Source: Tritrichomonas foetus
Lineage: Eukaryota; Parabasalia; Tritrichomonadida; Tritrichomonadidae
Assembly: GCA_001839685.1 (NCBI GenBank)
Contig: MLAK01000577.1
Span: forward strand, 5,630 to 69,629
Length of the DNA: 64,000 bases
Reading direction: 5' to 3'
The notes beneath the pieces are model-generated. The model made no database searches. It saw only the letters and a list, made by a program, of their open reading frames with translations, and had not been told where the DNA came from. The position numbers and the translations under genes were made by a program. The first letter of the stretch is position 1; the number at the start of each line of letters is the position of its first letter. Shown here piece by piece: positions 37,308 through 46,265 of this stretch.

Positions 37308-38153
37308 ATGACGCTTCCGTGCAACACCTGTAAGATTCGTTTTAATGAACGTTCCGAGTTGATGGCACACTATAAAAGTGATTTACATAGAACAAATTTA
37401 ATTTTACAATCAAATCACCAGCCAATTTTAACGCAAGAACAATACGATCAAATGAAGGCTGAAGAAGCCAGTAAGAATCCACCACCAGAAGAACCAGTCG
37501 ACAACAAAGAAGAAGAGGACGATGATGATGATTTCGATGAAGATGATGTTCGAGATATTCCTGATACCGAATGTTTATTCTGCGGCCAAAAATTCGACAC
37601 TGCTGAACTCGCCTATGAACATATGACCACTCACGGTTTCAGAATTCCTTATCCAGACAAGTTGAAAGATCGAGAAGGATTATTCCAATATTTAGGCGAA
37701 AAAATTGGCGTTGGAAACTGCTGTCTTGAATGCAGTAAACAATTCAGGTCATTGAACGCGTGTCGCGACCACATGCGTGGCAAATATCATTGCGCATTCG
37801 AATTCGACGAAGAGTATGAAGATTTCTATGAAGCCGAGACAGGAATCGTTCCAGTTAACTACACAATTGATGAAAACGGCGAAATGCATCTTCCGAACGG
37901 CCACATCATCGGCCACAAGATGTATCAGAGATACTACAAGCAGAGGATCAGGGACCCAGAGGACATCATGAAAGGACGAAGGGTTGCCATCGAAGGCCCG
38001 ACGAAGCCCCGCCAGTCAATTTCCATCGACAGAGATAAGATTTTACAAAAACGAGAGTACTTCAAACAGAAGTACATTTCAAAGGGACAGAGAAGGCTCG
38101 TTTCAAAGGACTATCACCCATTCTCCGATATTCACAGAGGTAACGGTAGTTAA
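37308..38153 (+). CDS. REI1/ZNF622-like 60S maturation factor
   Basis: Cytosolic zinc-finger protein of the REI1/ZNF622 family, which acts late in 60S maturation by releasing the Arx1-type export factor and probing the exit tunnel. Zinc fingers are C5-C8-H21-H27 (CNTCKIRFNERSELMAHYKS), C89-C92-H105-H109 and C139-C142-H155-H161. After the second finger the text HGFRIPYPDKLKDREGLFQYLGEKIGVGNCCLEC is the best family marker. An acidic stretch with a run of Asp (about 65-82) lies between fingers one and two. The C-terminal part has RDPEDIMKGRR and a basic end that in REI1 enters the tunnel. At 281 residues it is shorter than yeast REI1 (393) and human ZNF622 (477), mainly by loss of the fourth finger region and linkers. 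Confidence 0.9.
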   Translation: MTLPCNTCKIRFNERSELMAHYKSDLHRTNLILQSNHQPILTQEQYDQMKAEEASKNPPPEEPVDNKEEEDDDDDFDEDDVRDIPDTECLFCGQKFDTAELAYEHMTTHGFRIPYPDKLKDREGLFQYLGEKIGVGNCCLECSKQFRSLNACRDHMRGKYHCAFEFDEEYEDFYEAETGIVPVNYTIDENGEMHLPNGHIIGHKMYQRYYKQRIRDPEDIMKGRRVAIEGPTKPRQSISIDRDKILQKREYFKQKYISKGQRRLVSKDYHPFSDIHRGNGS

Positions 38154-38646
38154 GCAACATTTTAATGTGGTTAACTGTTACTGGTTAACTAATTATTTTG
38201 AATGTATAGAAATATTGAATATATTTGAATTATTCAATTTAATTGACTCACTAAAACAATTTTTATAAAACATTTTATGTTATTTTTAAACATTAGGGCT
38301 GCTGATTCATGACAATAAATGATAATGATCAAGCAATGGGTCTTAATATTGTTCATGAAAAGAGGATTCGAGTTTTGTAAAAAAATGAACATTATCATAA
38401 TTGGACAGAAAAAGTTTTTTTCACTTAAATACAAATTTGTGAGCATGTGTCAATGAAAAAAAATCATCGGAAATCGATCATTGTATATCAGTAAATTTAT
38501 TTCTATTTATTTCTCCAAAAAAGTTTATAGAAAATATTTTATTTTAACAAATTTCTTAATACATTATCAAAAAAATTGAAATAATATATTCAATTTTGAC
38601 TTAGAGCAAAATAATTTATTCAAAATTACAGAATTTATTCTGGTTA
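38154..38646. other. Intergenic, no gene seen
   Basis: AT-rich space between two plus-strand genes. Nothing notable. Confidence 0.5.
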
Positions 38647-41202
38647 ATGCTGATATTCCTTATCCTGATGCACCATGTGTCAGCAGATAATGGATTTCCA
38701 TCTGTGAAACTTCCACATGGTGGTATCTTCAATTGGCTCAATGCATTGTCAATTTGGAGAAAACCATTCAATAATAAAAATATTTTCGGTTTCACAACAA
38801 ATTCATCAGAACCAGATCTTAGAATGATGATTGATGACATCATTGATTTTTTGAATTTAACAGATAAAAACTTTTCTGGTGAAATTGATGATATCATTAA
38901 TATGAGGAATGATACCAATTCTACATATATATATGATGATTCTGAAGTTTATAGTGAGAGTAATTCTGGTATTGATGATAAAGATGAAACTCAAACAGAT
39001 AAGTGTTTTGGCCTTTACGGCAACAGTTTACAGCTCTGTCGAACACTTGGATTGGCTATCCATTCAGAGGATATCGGAATCAAGCAAGAACACATGAATA
39101 TTTTCATTGCCAATATAGTGGGATATATACCAACTGTATTTTTCCTATTAATTTTAACAATTGGATCTATTATATATTATATTGTTCAAATGTCACTCTC
39201 ATACAAATTTTTCAAACCAGTTGAAACAACAAAACCAGCTATTTATAGTATTATTATTTTTTATTCAGGCGATTTTTTAGTTTTTCTGTCTGCTATTTTT
39301 TATTTGGTTGCTTTTACTGGAATAAATCATATGTTTCAATCTTTTAATGAATTTGATACAATCATTCCACGAATTACTCATTCTTTAGCCACTTCTCTAA
39401 TTTCCCTCGTTGATTATGGGATTCCTGACAGTTTGGGTCCAACAATAGAATTATTTCTTGGAATTTGTAATTCAACAAGTGAATATCTTTCAAATTTAAC
39501 AGACTCGTTTATTACCCCTACATATACTATTCAAACAACCATAACATCAAATAATGAAAGTGATATGGGTGTTTTTGGTATTTTTTCTTTAAAAATACAA
39601 CCAGTTTCAAATCAACTTTACACTTCAATGAAAAAGTATCATGAATTAGATGATATTCCGAGATATTTCAATGATCAAGACTTCGCACCTTATCAAAACA
39701 TAATTCATTATTTATTAACAGCAGAAATTCATTTTGCAAAGGTTGTTATTGATATTAATACTCTTTTAAATTATTTCAGAGATATCTTAATTCCATTAAA
39801 GAAATATGTGGTTGATATTAGAAATCAAAACATTTCTGATCATAATATTACAGTTAATGAATTTTTAAGTAATGTTCAAAACACAAGTATTGAAGATTTT
39901 TATGCACTTCAACATCTAGATAAAAAAGCAGCAGCAGCTAATCCAGAATGGACTGCAATTTGTATTTTTTATTATATTGTTGGAGTATTTTTCCTTCTGA
40001 CTCCTATTGGTTTAGGTTTTGTGTTTTTATTGCATAATAAACTTTCGATATGTATCGCTAATACTATCGCTATATGTCCTTTAATTTCTACAATTTTAAT
40101 GTTTGTTTGCTCTTTTCTATTCACTGGAATTGGTTTTGCAGATTCGATCATTTCTGAGAAATTGGAACCTTCACTTGATTACTTTTTGGATCGAGTGATT
40201 GAGAAAACTATTCCTGAAAGAGTAATATATATTGCACCAATAGAGATTTCTTCACATTCTAATGGAAACTTTAATGGAACAATTCATTTAAGTGATATTG
40301 TTTTCCCGCATCCCTTAGATATGATCCAACAATTTATAGAATCTGATGATGATACTGGTATTGCTGATGCTTTTAATTTACCAGATATTATAAAAATGGA
40401 TAATTATGGCGAAGAACTTGGTAGATTTTTGGTTTTACTTGGACAAAATTTCACATTGGGCCAATCTATCAATAAAGGACTAGATACTGTTCAACAACTT
40501 TTTAAGTATGTTGAAAATTTCCCTCAAGAAGTTGATGGATATTTCAATTGGGGAGTTCCAATTTCGTTAACTACAAAGAAACTGAGAGACGATATTCAAT
40601 TGAAATGTCCAGAAGCAATGAACGAACTTGATGTTTATTTAAATGAAATTGATTCTTATGTGTCTTTAATGAATAGTCAATATCAGATTGCTCTTCATGA
40701 AATATATTATTCTTTACCAAACGCATTAGGTAAAATTGAATCTGAATTATCATCATACATTTCATCAGTAATGAATTATTTAGGCATGTCAATTGAACAT
40801 GCTTTGAAGTCTGTCTATCCAGTTCTAAATACAATAGAAATAGCTCCTATTTTAGGACCTTATGCCATTATACGAAATGTGTTTTTATATGATCTTGCAT
40901 TTACATCAGCATATATTTCATGTTCAGGTCATTTAATGATGGTTGGATTTATTGTTGTCGTAACAATGATGTGGATTCGAAGGAAAGGAATGCTACCAAT
41001 AAAAGTCACCGCTCAATCAAGCGAAGATATGCAAGATTACAACGATGAAGATCAAAGTGAAAAAGATAAATCGCATTCTCATTCTGATTCTAAAAGTAAA
41101 TCCAAAATGAAAACAAAAAGTAAAACAAGGACAAAATCTAAAACAACATCAGAGCCCATTTCAAAAATTATATCATCAGATTCATCATCTTCAATACCTT
41201 AA
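38647..41202 (+). CDS. Five-pass membrane protein, prominin-like topology
   Basis: An 851-residue membrane glycoprotein. A short signal peptide (LIFLILMHHVSA) leads an outer N-terminal part of about 140 residues with many NxS/T sites. Membrane segments are near 155-182, 199-225, 436-461, 466-495 and 756-780. Two large outer loops (about 226-435 and 496-755, both with NxS/T sites) and two very short inner loops result. The tail (781-851) is cytosolic, acidic at first and then a Ser/Lys repeat (KSKSKMKTKSKTRTKSK). Length, segment number and loop sizes copy the prominin (CD133) plan of about 865 residues, a family of cholesterol-binding proteins of membrane protrusions. The sequence itself gives no decisive prominin motif, so homology is inference from topology. 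Confidence 0.6.
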   Translation: MLIFLILMHHVSADNGFPSVKLPHGGIFNWLNALSIWRKPFNNKNIFGFTTNSSEPDLRMMIDDIIDFLNLTDKNFSGEIDDIINMRNDTNSTYIYDDSEVYSESNSGIDDKDETQTDKCFGLYGNSLQLCRTLGLAIHSEDIGIKQEHMNIFIANIVGYIPTVFFLLILTIGSIIYYIVQMSLSYKFFKPVETTKPAIYSIIIFYSGDFLVFLSAIFYLVAFTGINHMFQSFNEFDTIIPRITHSLATSLISLVDYGIPDSLGPTIELFLGICNSTSEYLSNLTDSFITPTYTIQTTITSNNESDMGVFGIFSLKIQPVSNQLYTSMKKYHELDDIPRYFNDQDFAPYQNIIHYLLTAEIHFAKVVIDINTLLNYFRDILIPLKKYVVDIRNQNISDHNITVNEFLSNVQNTSIEDFYALQHLDKKAAAANPEWTAICIFYYIVGVFFLLTPIGLGFVFLLHNKLSICIANTIAICPLISTILMFVCSFLFTGIGFADSIISEKLEPSLDYFLDRVIEKTIPERVIYIAPIEISSHSNGNFNGTIHLSDIVFPHPLDMIQQFIESDDDTGIADAFNLPDIIKMDNYGEELGRFLVLLGQNFTLGQSINKGLDTVQQLFKYVENFPQEVDGYFNWGVPISLTTKKLRDDIQLKCPEAMNELDVYLNEIDSYVSLMNSQYQIALHEIYYSLPNALGKIESELSSYISSVMNYLGMSIEHALKSVYPVLNTIEIAPILGPYAIIRNVFLYDLAFTSAYISCSGHLMMVGFIVVVTMMWIRRKGMLPIKVTAQSSEDMQDYNDEDQSEKDKSHSHSDSKSKSKMKTKSKTRTKSKTTSEPISKIISSDSSSSIP

Positions 41203-41439
41203 AAGAAATATAAGCCAATCAAATCTCACCCAATTTCAACCAAAAATGGAGTTTGCACAGTTTCTCAAATTAAAATTATAAATGAAGCAAAATCGATTGA
41301 TGATAACCGAATTGGCACCTAATCATTCTTCCAATCAAAAATACCATGTTTTTATACTAATTTTGTTTGTATTTAAAGATAAATTACTAATGAAACTAAT
41401 TTAATTATACCATGTTTTTACTAACAAATTTTGCTATAT

Positions 41440-42861
41440 TTACTGTTGAGGTTGCTCAACTTTCTTCTTTTTCATTGGATTCTCAGTTTGTTGAATTCCT
41501 TTTTGATCAGGAGGCTGTTTAACTTCTTTTTGATCAGGATGTTGTTGAGGTTGTTCAACTTTCTTCTTTTTTATTGGATTCTCGGTTTGTTGAACTCTTT
41601 TTTGACCAGGAGGTTGTTGAACTCTTTTTTGACCAGGAGGTTGTTGAGCTCCTCTTTGACCAGGAGGTTGTCCAACTTTCTTCTTCTTCGCCGTCGGAAT
41701 AATGAGCTTCCCATTTTCATCAAGTTCGGTTCCTTTCATATAATTAATTTTTGATTCATTTCCAACAATAGGACAGGCCAGATAAATCGATTCAGTGAAT
41801 TGTGGAAATCTGTTGTATTGGTGAATAATGAATTGGTATCTAGATTCATTTTTCATATGGTAATAGCCTAATGAATAGTTATTAGGTCGTTTCCTTGCAC
41901 AACCTGCTCCCCAGCATCCAAATGAGATTGACGCATAAGAATCATAGATTGTTGAAAAAGTCACATTTATGCCATAGTAATCTTCTAAATCTTTATCGTA
42001 AATCATTGCATGAACAATCGCCTGGTCAACGTATTCCATTTTTTTAACTTGTTCATGTAATTCGAGAATTCCAAAACGTTGATCAAATGCTTCAATAAAT
42101 GACATAATGGTGAATCTTCCGCCAAGCGTGATTCCAGCGTTAATCATTGGTAGATAATAGTCTTTGATGTTTGCTCCAATTTTTTTAAAATATTTATGAT
42201 AGCTTCTTAGGGCCCACCCCGTTTGATTAATGATGCGGTCTTCAACTGTGAAAATTAATTGGTCTTTTGTGAACTCTTCGTAAAATGGATCGCCTTGGAA
42301 AATGACATCCTGGCCATCAAACAAAATAATCCTGTTAACCTCGGACTCTGTTAGGAAAAATAGAAAGTCGTAATATATATAAAATCTAATAAAGCAATAC
42401 GCGTAGTGCGGATATTGTTCAATATCGCCGACATCAATTAAATCGATTCTGCAGTTTGATAAGATGGAATTTTCAAAATCGTTCAACATATATTTAACAG
42501 TCGTATCGATGAAGATGATGACTCTGGCTTTCGTTTGGGTGGCTCGGATTGATCTGGCGAGTGGCATAAGGCCAATGTAGTTTGATAGAAGAACAGTCAT
42601 AAGCATATCGTTTTTTTGGCTATTTTCTCGGTAATTTCGAACAGGAAAGTTGCAGATAGGACATTTTTGATCTGACGTATTGAAATCTGGCAAAGATTGT
42701 ACGAACCAAGCTTTTGAATAACTTAAAGTTTGAAAAATAAAATAATCTGGCAGAGGATAATCGTCAAATACCCAAGTATAAGAGAGTCCAAATAGGATTA
42801 AAGCATGCATAATGTGAATGATTAGAATCGAGCGAATCAGATACTTTTGTTTTTTCTTCAT
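41440..42861 (-). CDS. Golgi-type glycosyltransferase with DxD motif
   Basis: A 473-residue type II membrane protein: basic head, signal anchor (about 10-28) and a lumenal catalytic domain (about 85-370). The nucleotide-sugar and metal site is ILFDGQDVIFQGDPF (179-193). Upstream is VIIFIDT and downstream INAGITLGG (240-248), EYVDQAIVHAMIYDKDLEDY and a C-rich SFGCWGAGCARKR loop. This order (hydrophobic strand, DGxDVxFQxDPF, NAG, DQ) is that of GT-A transferases related to the nucleotide-diphospho-sugar transferase families. Donor and acceptor cannot be read. The last 80 residues are tandem PPGQKR and QPPDQK-type repeats mixed with KKKKVEQP blocks, unusual for a lumenal tail. A CPIC pair sits at 67-70. 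Confidence 0.8.
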   Translation of the reverse strand: MKKKQKYLIRSILIIHIMHALILFGLSYTWVFDDYPLPDYFIFQTLSYSKAWFVQSLPDFNTSDQKCPICNFPVRNYRENSQKNDMLMTVLLSNYIGLMPLARSIRATQTKARVIIFIDTTVKYMLNDFENSILSNCRIDLIDVGDIEQYPHYAYCFIRFYIYYDFLFFLTESEVNRIILFDGQDVIFQGDPFYEEFTKDQLIFTVEDRIINQTGWALRSYHKYFKKIGANIKDYYLPMINAGITLGGRFTIMSFIEAFDQRFGILELHEQVKKMEYVDQAIVHAMIYDKDLEDYYGINVTFSTIYDSYASISFGCWGAGCARKRPNNYSLGYYHMKNESRYQFIIHQYNRFPQFTESIYLACPIVGNESKINYMKGTELDENGKLIIPTAKKKKVGQPPGQRGAQQPPGQKRVQQPPGQKRVQQTENPIKKKKVEQPQQHPDQKEVKQPPDQKGIQQTENPMKKKKVEQPQQ

Positions 42862-43311
42862 GCTGAATGTGTGTTCAATGACATTAAATAGCTTTTCTTG
42901 TCTGAAATTTTGAATGAGTTTGTGGAAATATTTTCGATGTGGCCAGAATGCATGGGTTTACCATTCAATTTTTTTCAGAATTGACAAAACCATTTTTTCA
43001 AAAGATTTATTTAATATGTAAATATTTTGATATATAATTTCTTTTATAATTAAATTTTAAATGTTTTACTATTACTTTATAAATTACCATATATTTCATA
43101 AATTAATTGCTAAATTATCTGATAATCAACTGAAATAAAAAGAAATCATAAATTCTACAAATTTGAATGAAATTGAATAATGAGGACCAACATTGAAAAA
43201 TGGAATAATAAAAATTCGGCAATCATGGAGTACTGGGAAAGTTCTGAAAAGTGATTTTGGCCATGTGAGGTAAAATTTCGCCTTGGTCAAGTTAACCAAC
43301 CAGTACAGCCC
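42862..43311. other. Left flank of the TIR element
   Basis: AT-rich non-coding sequence. Its right end (about 43236-43311) is richer in G and C and contains AAAAGTGATTTTGG and CAAGTTAACCAA, both echoed in the right flank of the element, so the mobile unit may be larger than the 37-bp repeats define. Confidence 0.45.
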
Positions 43312-43348
43312 TTAAGGGCATAGTTTAGCAAGAGATGGTTATATTTAT
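43312..43348 (+). repeat. Left terminal inverted repeat, 37 bp
   Basis: Starts TTAAGGGCATAGTTTAGC and ends GGTTATATTTAT. It is the exact reverse complement of 44656-44692. The TTAA forms part of a local CCCTTAAGGG palindrome. Confidence 0.9.
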
Positions 43349-44655
43349 TTGAGAGAAATAGGTTGTTTATCGATATCTTCGGGAAAAATTTATGAAATCA
43401 ATTGTTAACTTAGTTTAAAGAATATATAGACGTAGTTAATAAAGATAAAATCATAATAATAATTTATTTCGTTTTTATTCCACACTTTTAGATGACATGC
43501 TTGTGGGAATTGAAACTTTTTGTAAGTGTTCACAATTTACAAAATAATTAACAGAATATTTAGTAAATATAAAATAGAATTATCTTTTTATTTTATCTAT
43601 AATATTTTAATATATTCTGATGTAGCTTTTTATATTTGATTTATTATATGATATATTGTTTTCAGCATATTATATTGGAGTGAAAAGTGGATTCATTAAA
43701 AAAAGAAGAAAATGATTGAAAAAATTGAATGTAATTCAAAGAAAAAATTTTTATCATTCATTTGAGTACTTCGAATATAGAAAAGCATTGCGAAAACAAA
43801 TCAAAAAACCATTAGACATGAAAGCATCTCTTTATAAACCCAATCCCTACATCTAGAGTTAACCAGTAAATGAAATAATTATATGATTAGTAAAAATTAT
43901 TAGTTTCCTATTTTTCCCAGTAACAGACATTTCAAGTCCTAAATTTTACATATCAAATTATCTTGTGAATTTCAGAAAGATAGATAATGACTATAATAAA
44001 AAAAATTGAATGAAAATAAAATATGAATAAATTTAATTTGATTGAAATCATTAATATTATTATTTTACATCTTATGCAGCTATTAACTAATAATATAATA
44101 TATCTTATTACAATATTAACACTATATTAATTAAATATCAAAAGATATTTCAAATATAAATTTTCTGATGGTAACTTTTTCAGAAAATGATTATTTTTAA
44201 TTTGTGAGGCCCCAAAAATGGACTGTTTAAAACATCTTTATCCAATTTATTTTCTGCATATAATAATAAATAAATTTAATTACCCATTAGAATACAAATA
44301 CAAATACATAGCAACAATATAAGAATTATTTATATCTTCCAGTTGGGGATACTTAAACAACCAATTTTAAAAAATTTATTCCGGCATAATCGTAATCTAT
44401 CAAAAATCGTTAGCAGGCAACTTAAATCATTCATATGGATGTCTACAACTTGACGTCGAGCTTTCTCAGCCACGAAAAAATAATTGATGATGGAATCTTC
44501 ATTTCTCATGATGATAACATTTAACTGATATTTCAGATTTACCAGCTATAATAAAACTATAAAATCATATTTAGGACATCGAACGGGTTTTTGGGATTAC
44601 ATTTTTCTATTTAATTGGAATGTTTGACCATCCATGGAGAAATTAAGGCCAAAAT

Positions 44656-44692
44656 ATAAATATAACCATCTCTTGCTAAACTATGCCCTTAA
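44656..44692 (-). repeat. Right terminal inverted repeat, 37 bp
   Basis: Exact reverse complement of 43312-43348, ending GCTAAACTATGCCCTTAA on the plus strand. Confidence 0.9.
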
Positions 44693-45176
44693 CTATTAAC
44701 CAAAAAATAATTCACAAAGGTGAACCTAACCTTTTGGCTAGTCAGAAAAAAATAAACCTCAATTTTGGTTAACCATGACCTATTGGCAATTGCCAAGTTA
44801 ACCAAAAAATGAACCAAAGGGTTTTCAAAAGTGACTTTTGGTTAACCAAAAACGTCAGATATAATTATTTGTTGAATCATATATTATTAAATTCTAGGTT
44901 GGAAAGGTATTATAAAAAATGAAATAACATCTATATTAATATTTCCATGTGAGAATAGGCAACAGTTAGGATTTATTTCTAATGATCATAATTTAGATTT
45001 TGATGAATTCGATTTCTTATATTCTTATATTCAGAAATGTTGAAAGCAATAAGTTCAAGTATATGCCAAACCTTTTATAATGTTCTGCCTTACAATTAAA
45101 AGAATATAATATAAAAAAAAAAAAAATCTGAAAAAATCCACAATCTAATTTTATTATAAACAAATATCATTGTTTT
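44693..45176. other. Right flank with GTTAACC palindromes
   Basis: Between the element and the kinase gene. GTTAACC occurs at 44768, 44797 and 44841, the last inside the perfect palindrome TTTTGGTTAACCAAAA (44836-44851). TTGGCAATTGCCAA (44783-44796) and CAAAAGTGACTTTTG (44826-44840) are also palindromic. An A run lies near 45111-45125. No gene. Confidence 0.6.
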
Positions 45177-46265
45177 CTAGAATACAGCGGCTTTTTTAAA
45201 TAAAGGGGGGCCTTTTCTAATCTTTGGAGGAACTTTTCTGATTAAGTAGTCCATTGGCTCAAGTTTTGTTATCTTCATTGATGATGTGTTCTTTTTTGAG
45301 TGATCAGGTCTAATTATAATTGGCCTTTTCACAGACCTATACATATTTGCATCATTCATACTTGCTGCAATCACATTTCTATTCTTACGTGAGAGCGAAG
45401 TTGGCTTGAGAAACTCAAGATCATCATCACTACTTAGCCAAGGATTTTCCAAAATTTGTTCCATTGAAGGACGATTTGTTGGAACGATTGATAGCATCTC
45501 TCCAATTAAGGATTGGACAGGTGGCGACAAACAAGAGGGAATGACAAAATCAGCATTTTCTATTTGTATGAATAATTTTGTTTGGTTATTTTCAGTCCAC
45601 GGCAATGTTCCAGTTGCCATTGTATATAAAACTACGCCAAGTGACCAAGTATCGCTTAATTTGCCATCATATTTGTAATTATTGATGATTTCTGGTGGTG
45701 CATAAAATGGCGAACCGCATGGCGTCAGTAAAAGTTTTTGAGGACTTGTGGCATGACATAATCCAAAATCAGCGATTTTTGGAACATCATTTTCATCTAA
45801 TAAAATGTTTTCAGGTTTGATATCTCTGTGGGCAATATTGTGGGCATGAATATACGAAAGTCCCTCGACGATTTGTCGAAACGTTTTCCGAAGGTTTTCA
45901 TCTGGATATGGCCCATAAAAAACAATTTGCTTGAAAAGGTCTCCTTTCGCACAGTATTCCATAACGATATAAATGTAATCTTTGTCATAAACGACATCTT
46001 CGATTTGAACAATATTTGGATGATGAAGATTTTGCATAAAGCGAACTTCTTGTTCAAACCGCTGGAAAATATTCATCTTATTTAATAAATCACGACTTAC
46101 CACTTTGCAAGCATGAAGGCTTTCATCTGGAATGTATTTGACAAGAGTGACAACAGCAAACGATCCTTTACCTAGCGTTTTGATGTATTCGTACTTTCCA
46201 AAGATTGCTGGTATCTCGCATACCGTACTACCGATTGACTCGACGATCTTCAGTTCACGCATCAT
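45177..46265 (-). CDS. CAMKL-type Ser/Thr protein kinase
   Basis: A 362-residue kinase. Catalytic core about 25-275: Gly loop LGKGSFAVV (31-39), ATP lysine K54 in ACKVV, HRDIKPENILLDE (146-158), DFGLC (166-170), CGSPFYAPPE (183-192) and SDTWSLGVVLYTMATGTLPW (subdomain IX). The PCGSPFYAPPE block and HRDIKPEN loop are typical of the AMPK/SNF1/MARK group. All catalytic residues are present. The C-terminal 85 residues are basic and partly repetitive (KRPIIIRPDHSKK, VPPKIRKGPPLFKK) without a recognised UBA or KA1 domain. Two Met start the frame; the first is used. Likely cytosolic; substrate unknown. Confidence 0.94.
   Translation of the reverse strand: MMRELKIVESIGSTVCEIPAIFGKYEYIKTLGKGSFAVVTLVKYIPDESLHACKVVSRDLLNKMNIFQRFEQEVRFMQNLHHPNIVQIEDVVYDKDYIYIVMEYCAKGDLFKQIVFYGPYPDENLRKTFRQIVEGLSYIHAHNIAHRDIKPENILLDENDVPKIADFGLCHATSPQKLLLTPCGSPFYAPPEIINNYKYDGKLSDTWSLGVVLYTMATGTLPWTENNQTKLFIQIENADFVIPSCLSPPVQSLIGEMLSIVPTNRPSMEQILENPWLSSDDDLEFLKPTSLSRKNRNVIAASMNDANMYRSVKRPIIIRPDHSKKNTSSMKITKLEPMDYLIRKVPPKIRKGPPLFKKAAVF

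Larger units (their letters stand above)
43312..44692. mobile_element. Non-autonomous DNA transposon candidate, TTAA ends
   Basis: The ends are perfect 37-bp inverted repeats (43312-43348 and 44656-44692). Each begins at the outside with TTAA followed by GGGCATAGTTTAGC. If TTAA is the duplicated target site, the element itself is 1373 bp with 33-bp terminal repeats. The inside is very AT-rich and has no open frame that could be a transposase, so it would depend on an enzyme coded elsewhere. A TTAA target is the habit of piggyBac-type elements, although their ends normally start CCC and here they start GGG. The inverted repeat is seen; mobility is inferred. Confidence 0.6.

Noticed and set aside
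41431..41754. 107-codon plus-strand frame opposite the glycosyltransferase tail
   Set aside because: It is the shadow of the coding repeat on the other strand, giving Leu/Phe-rich repeats.
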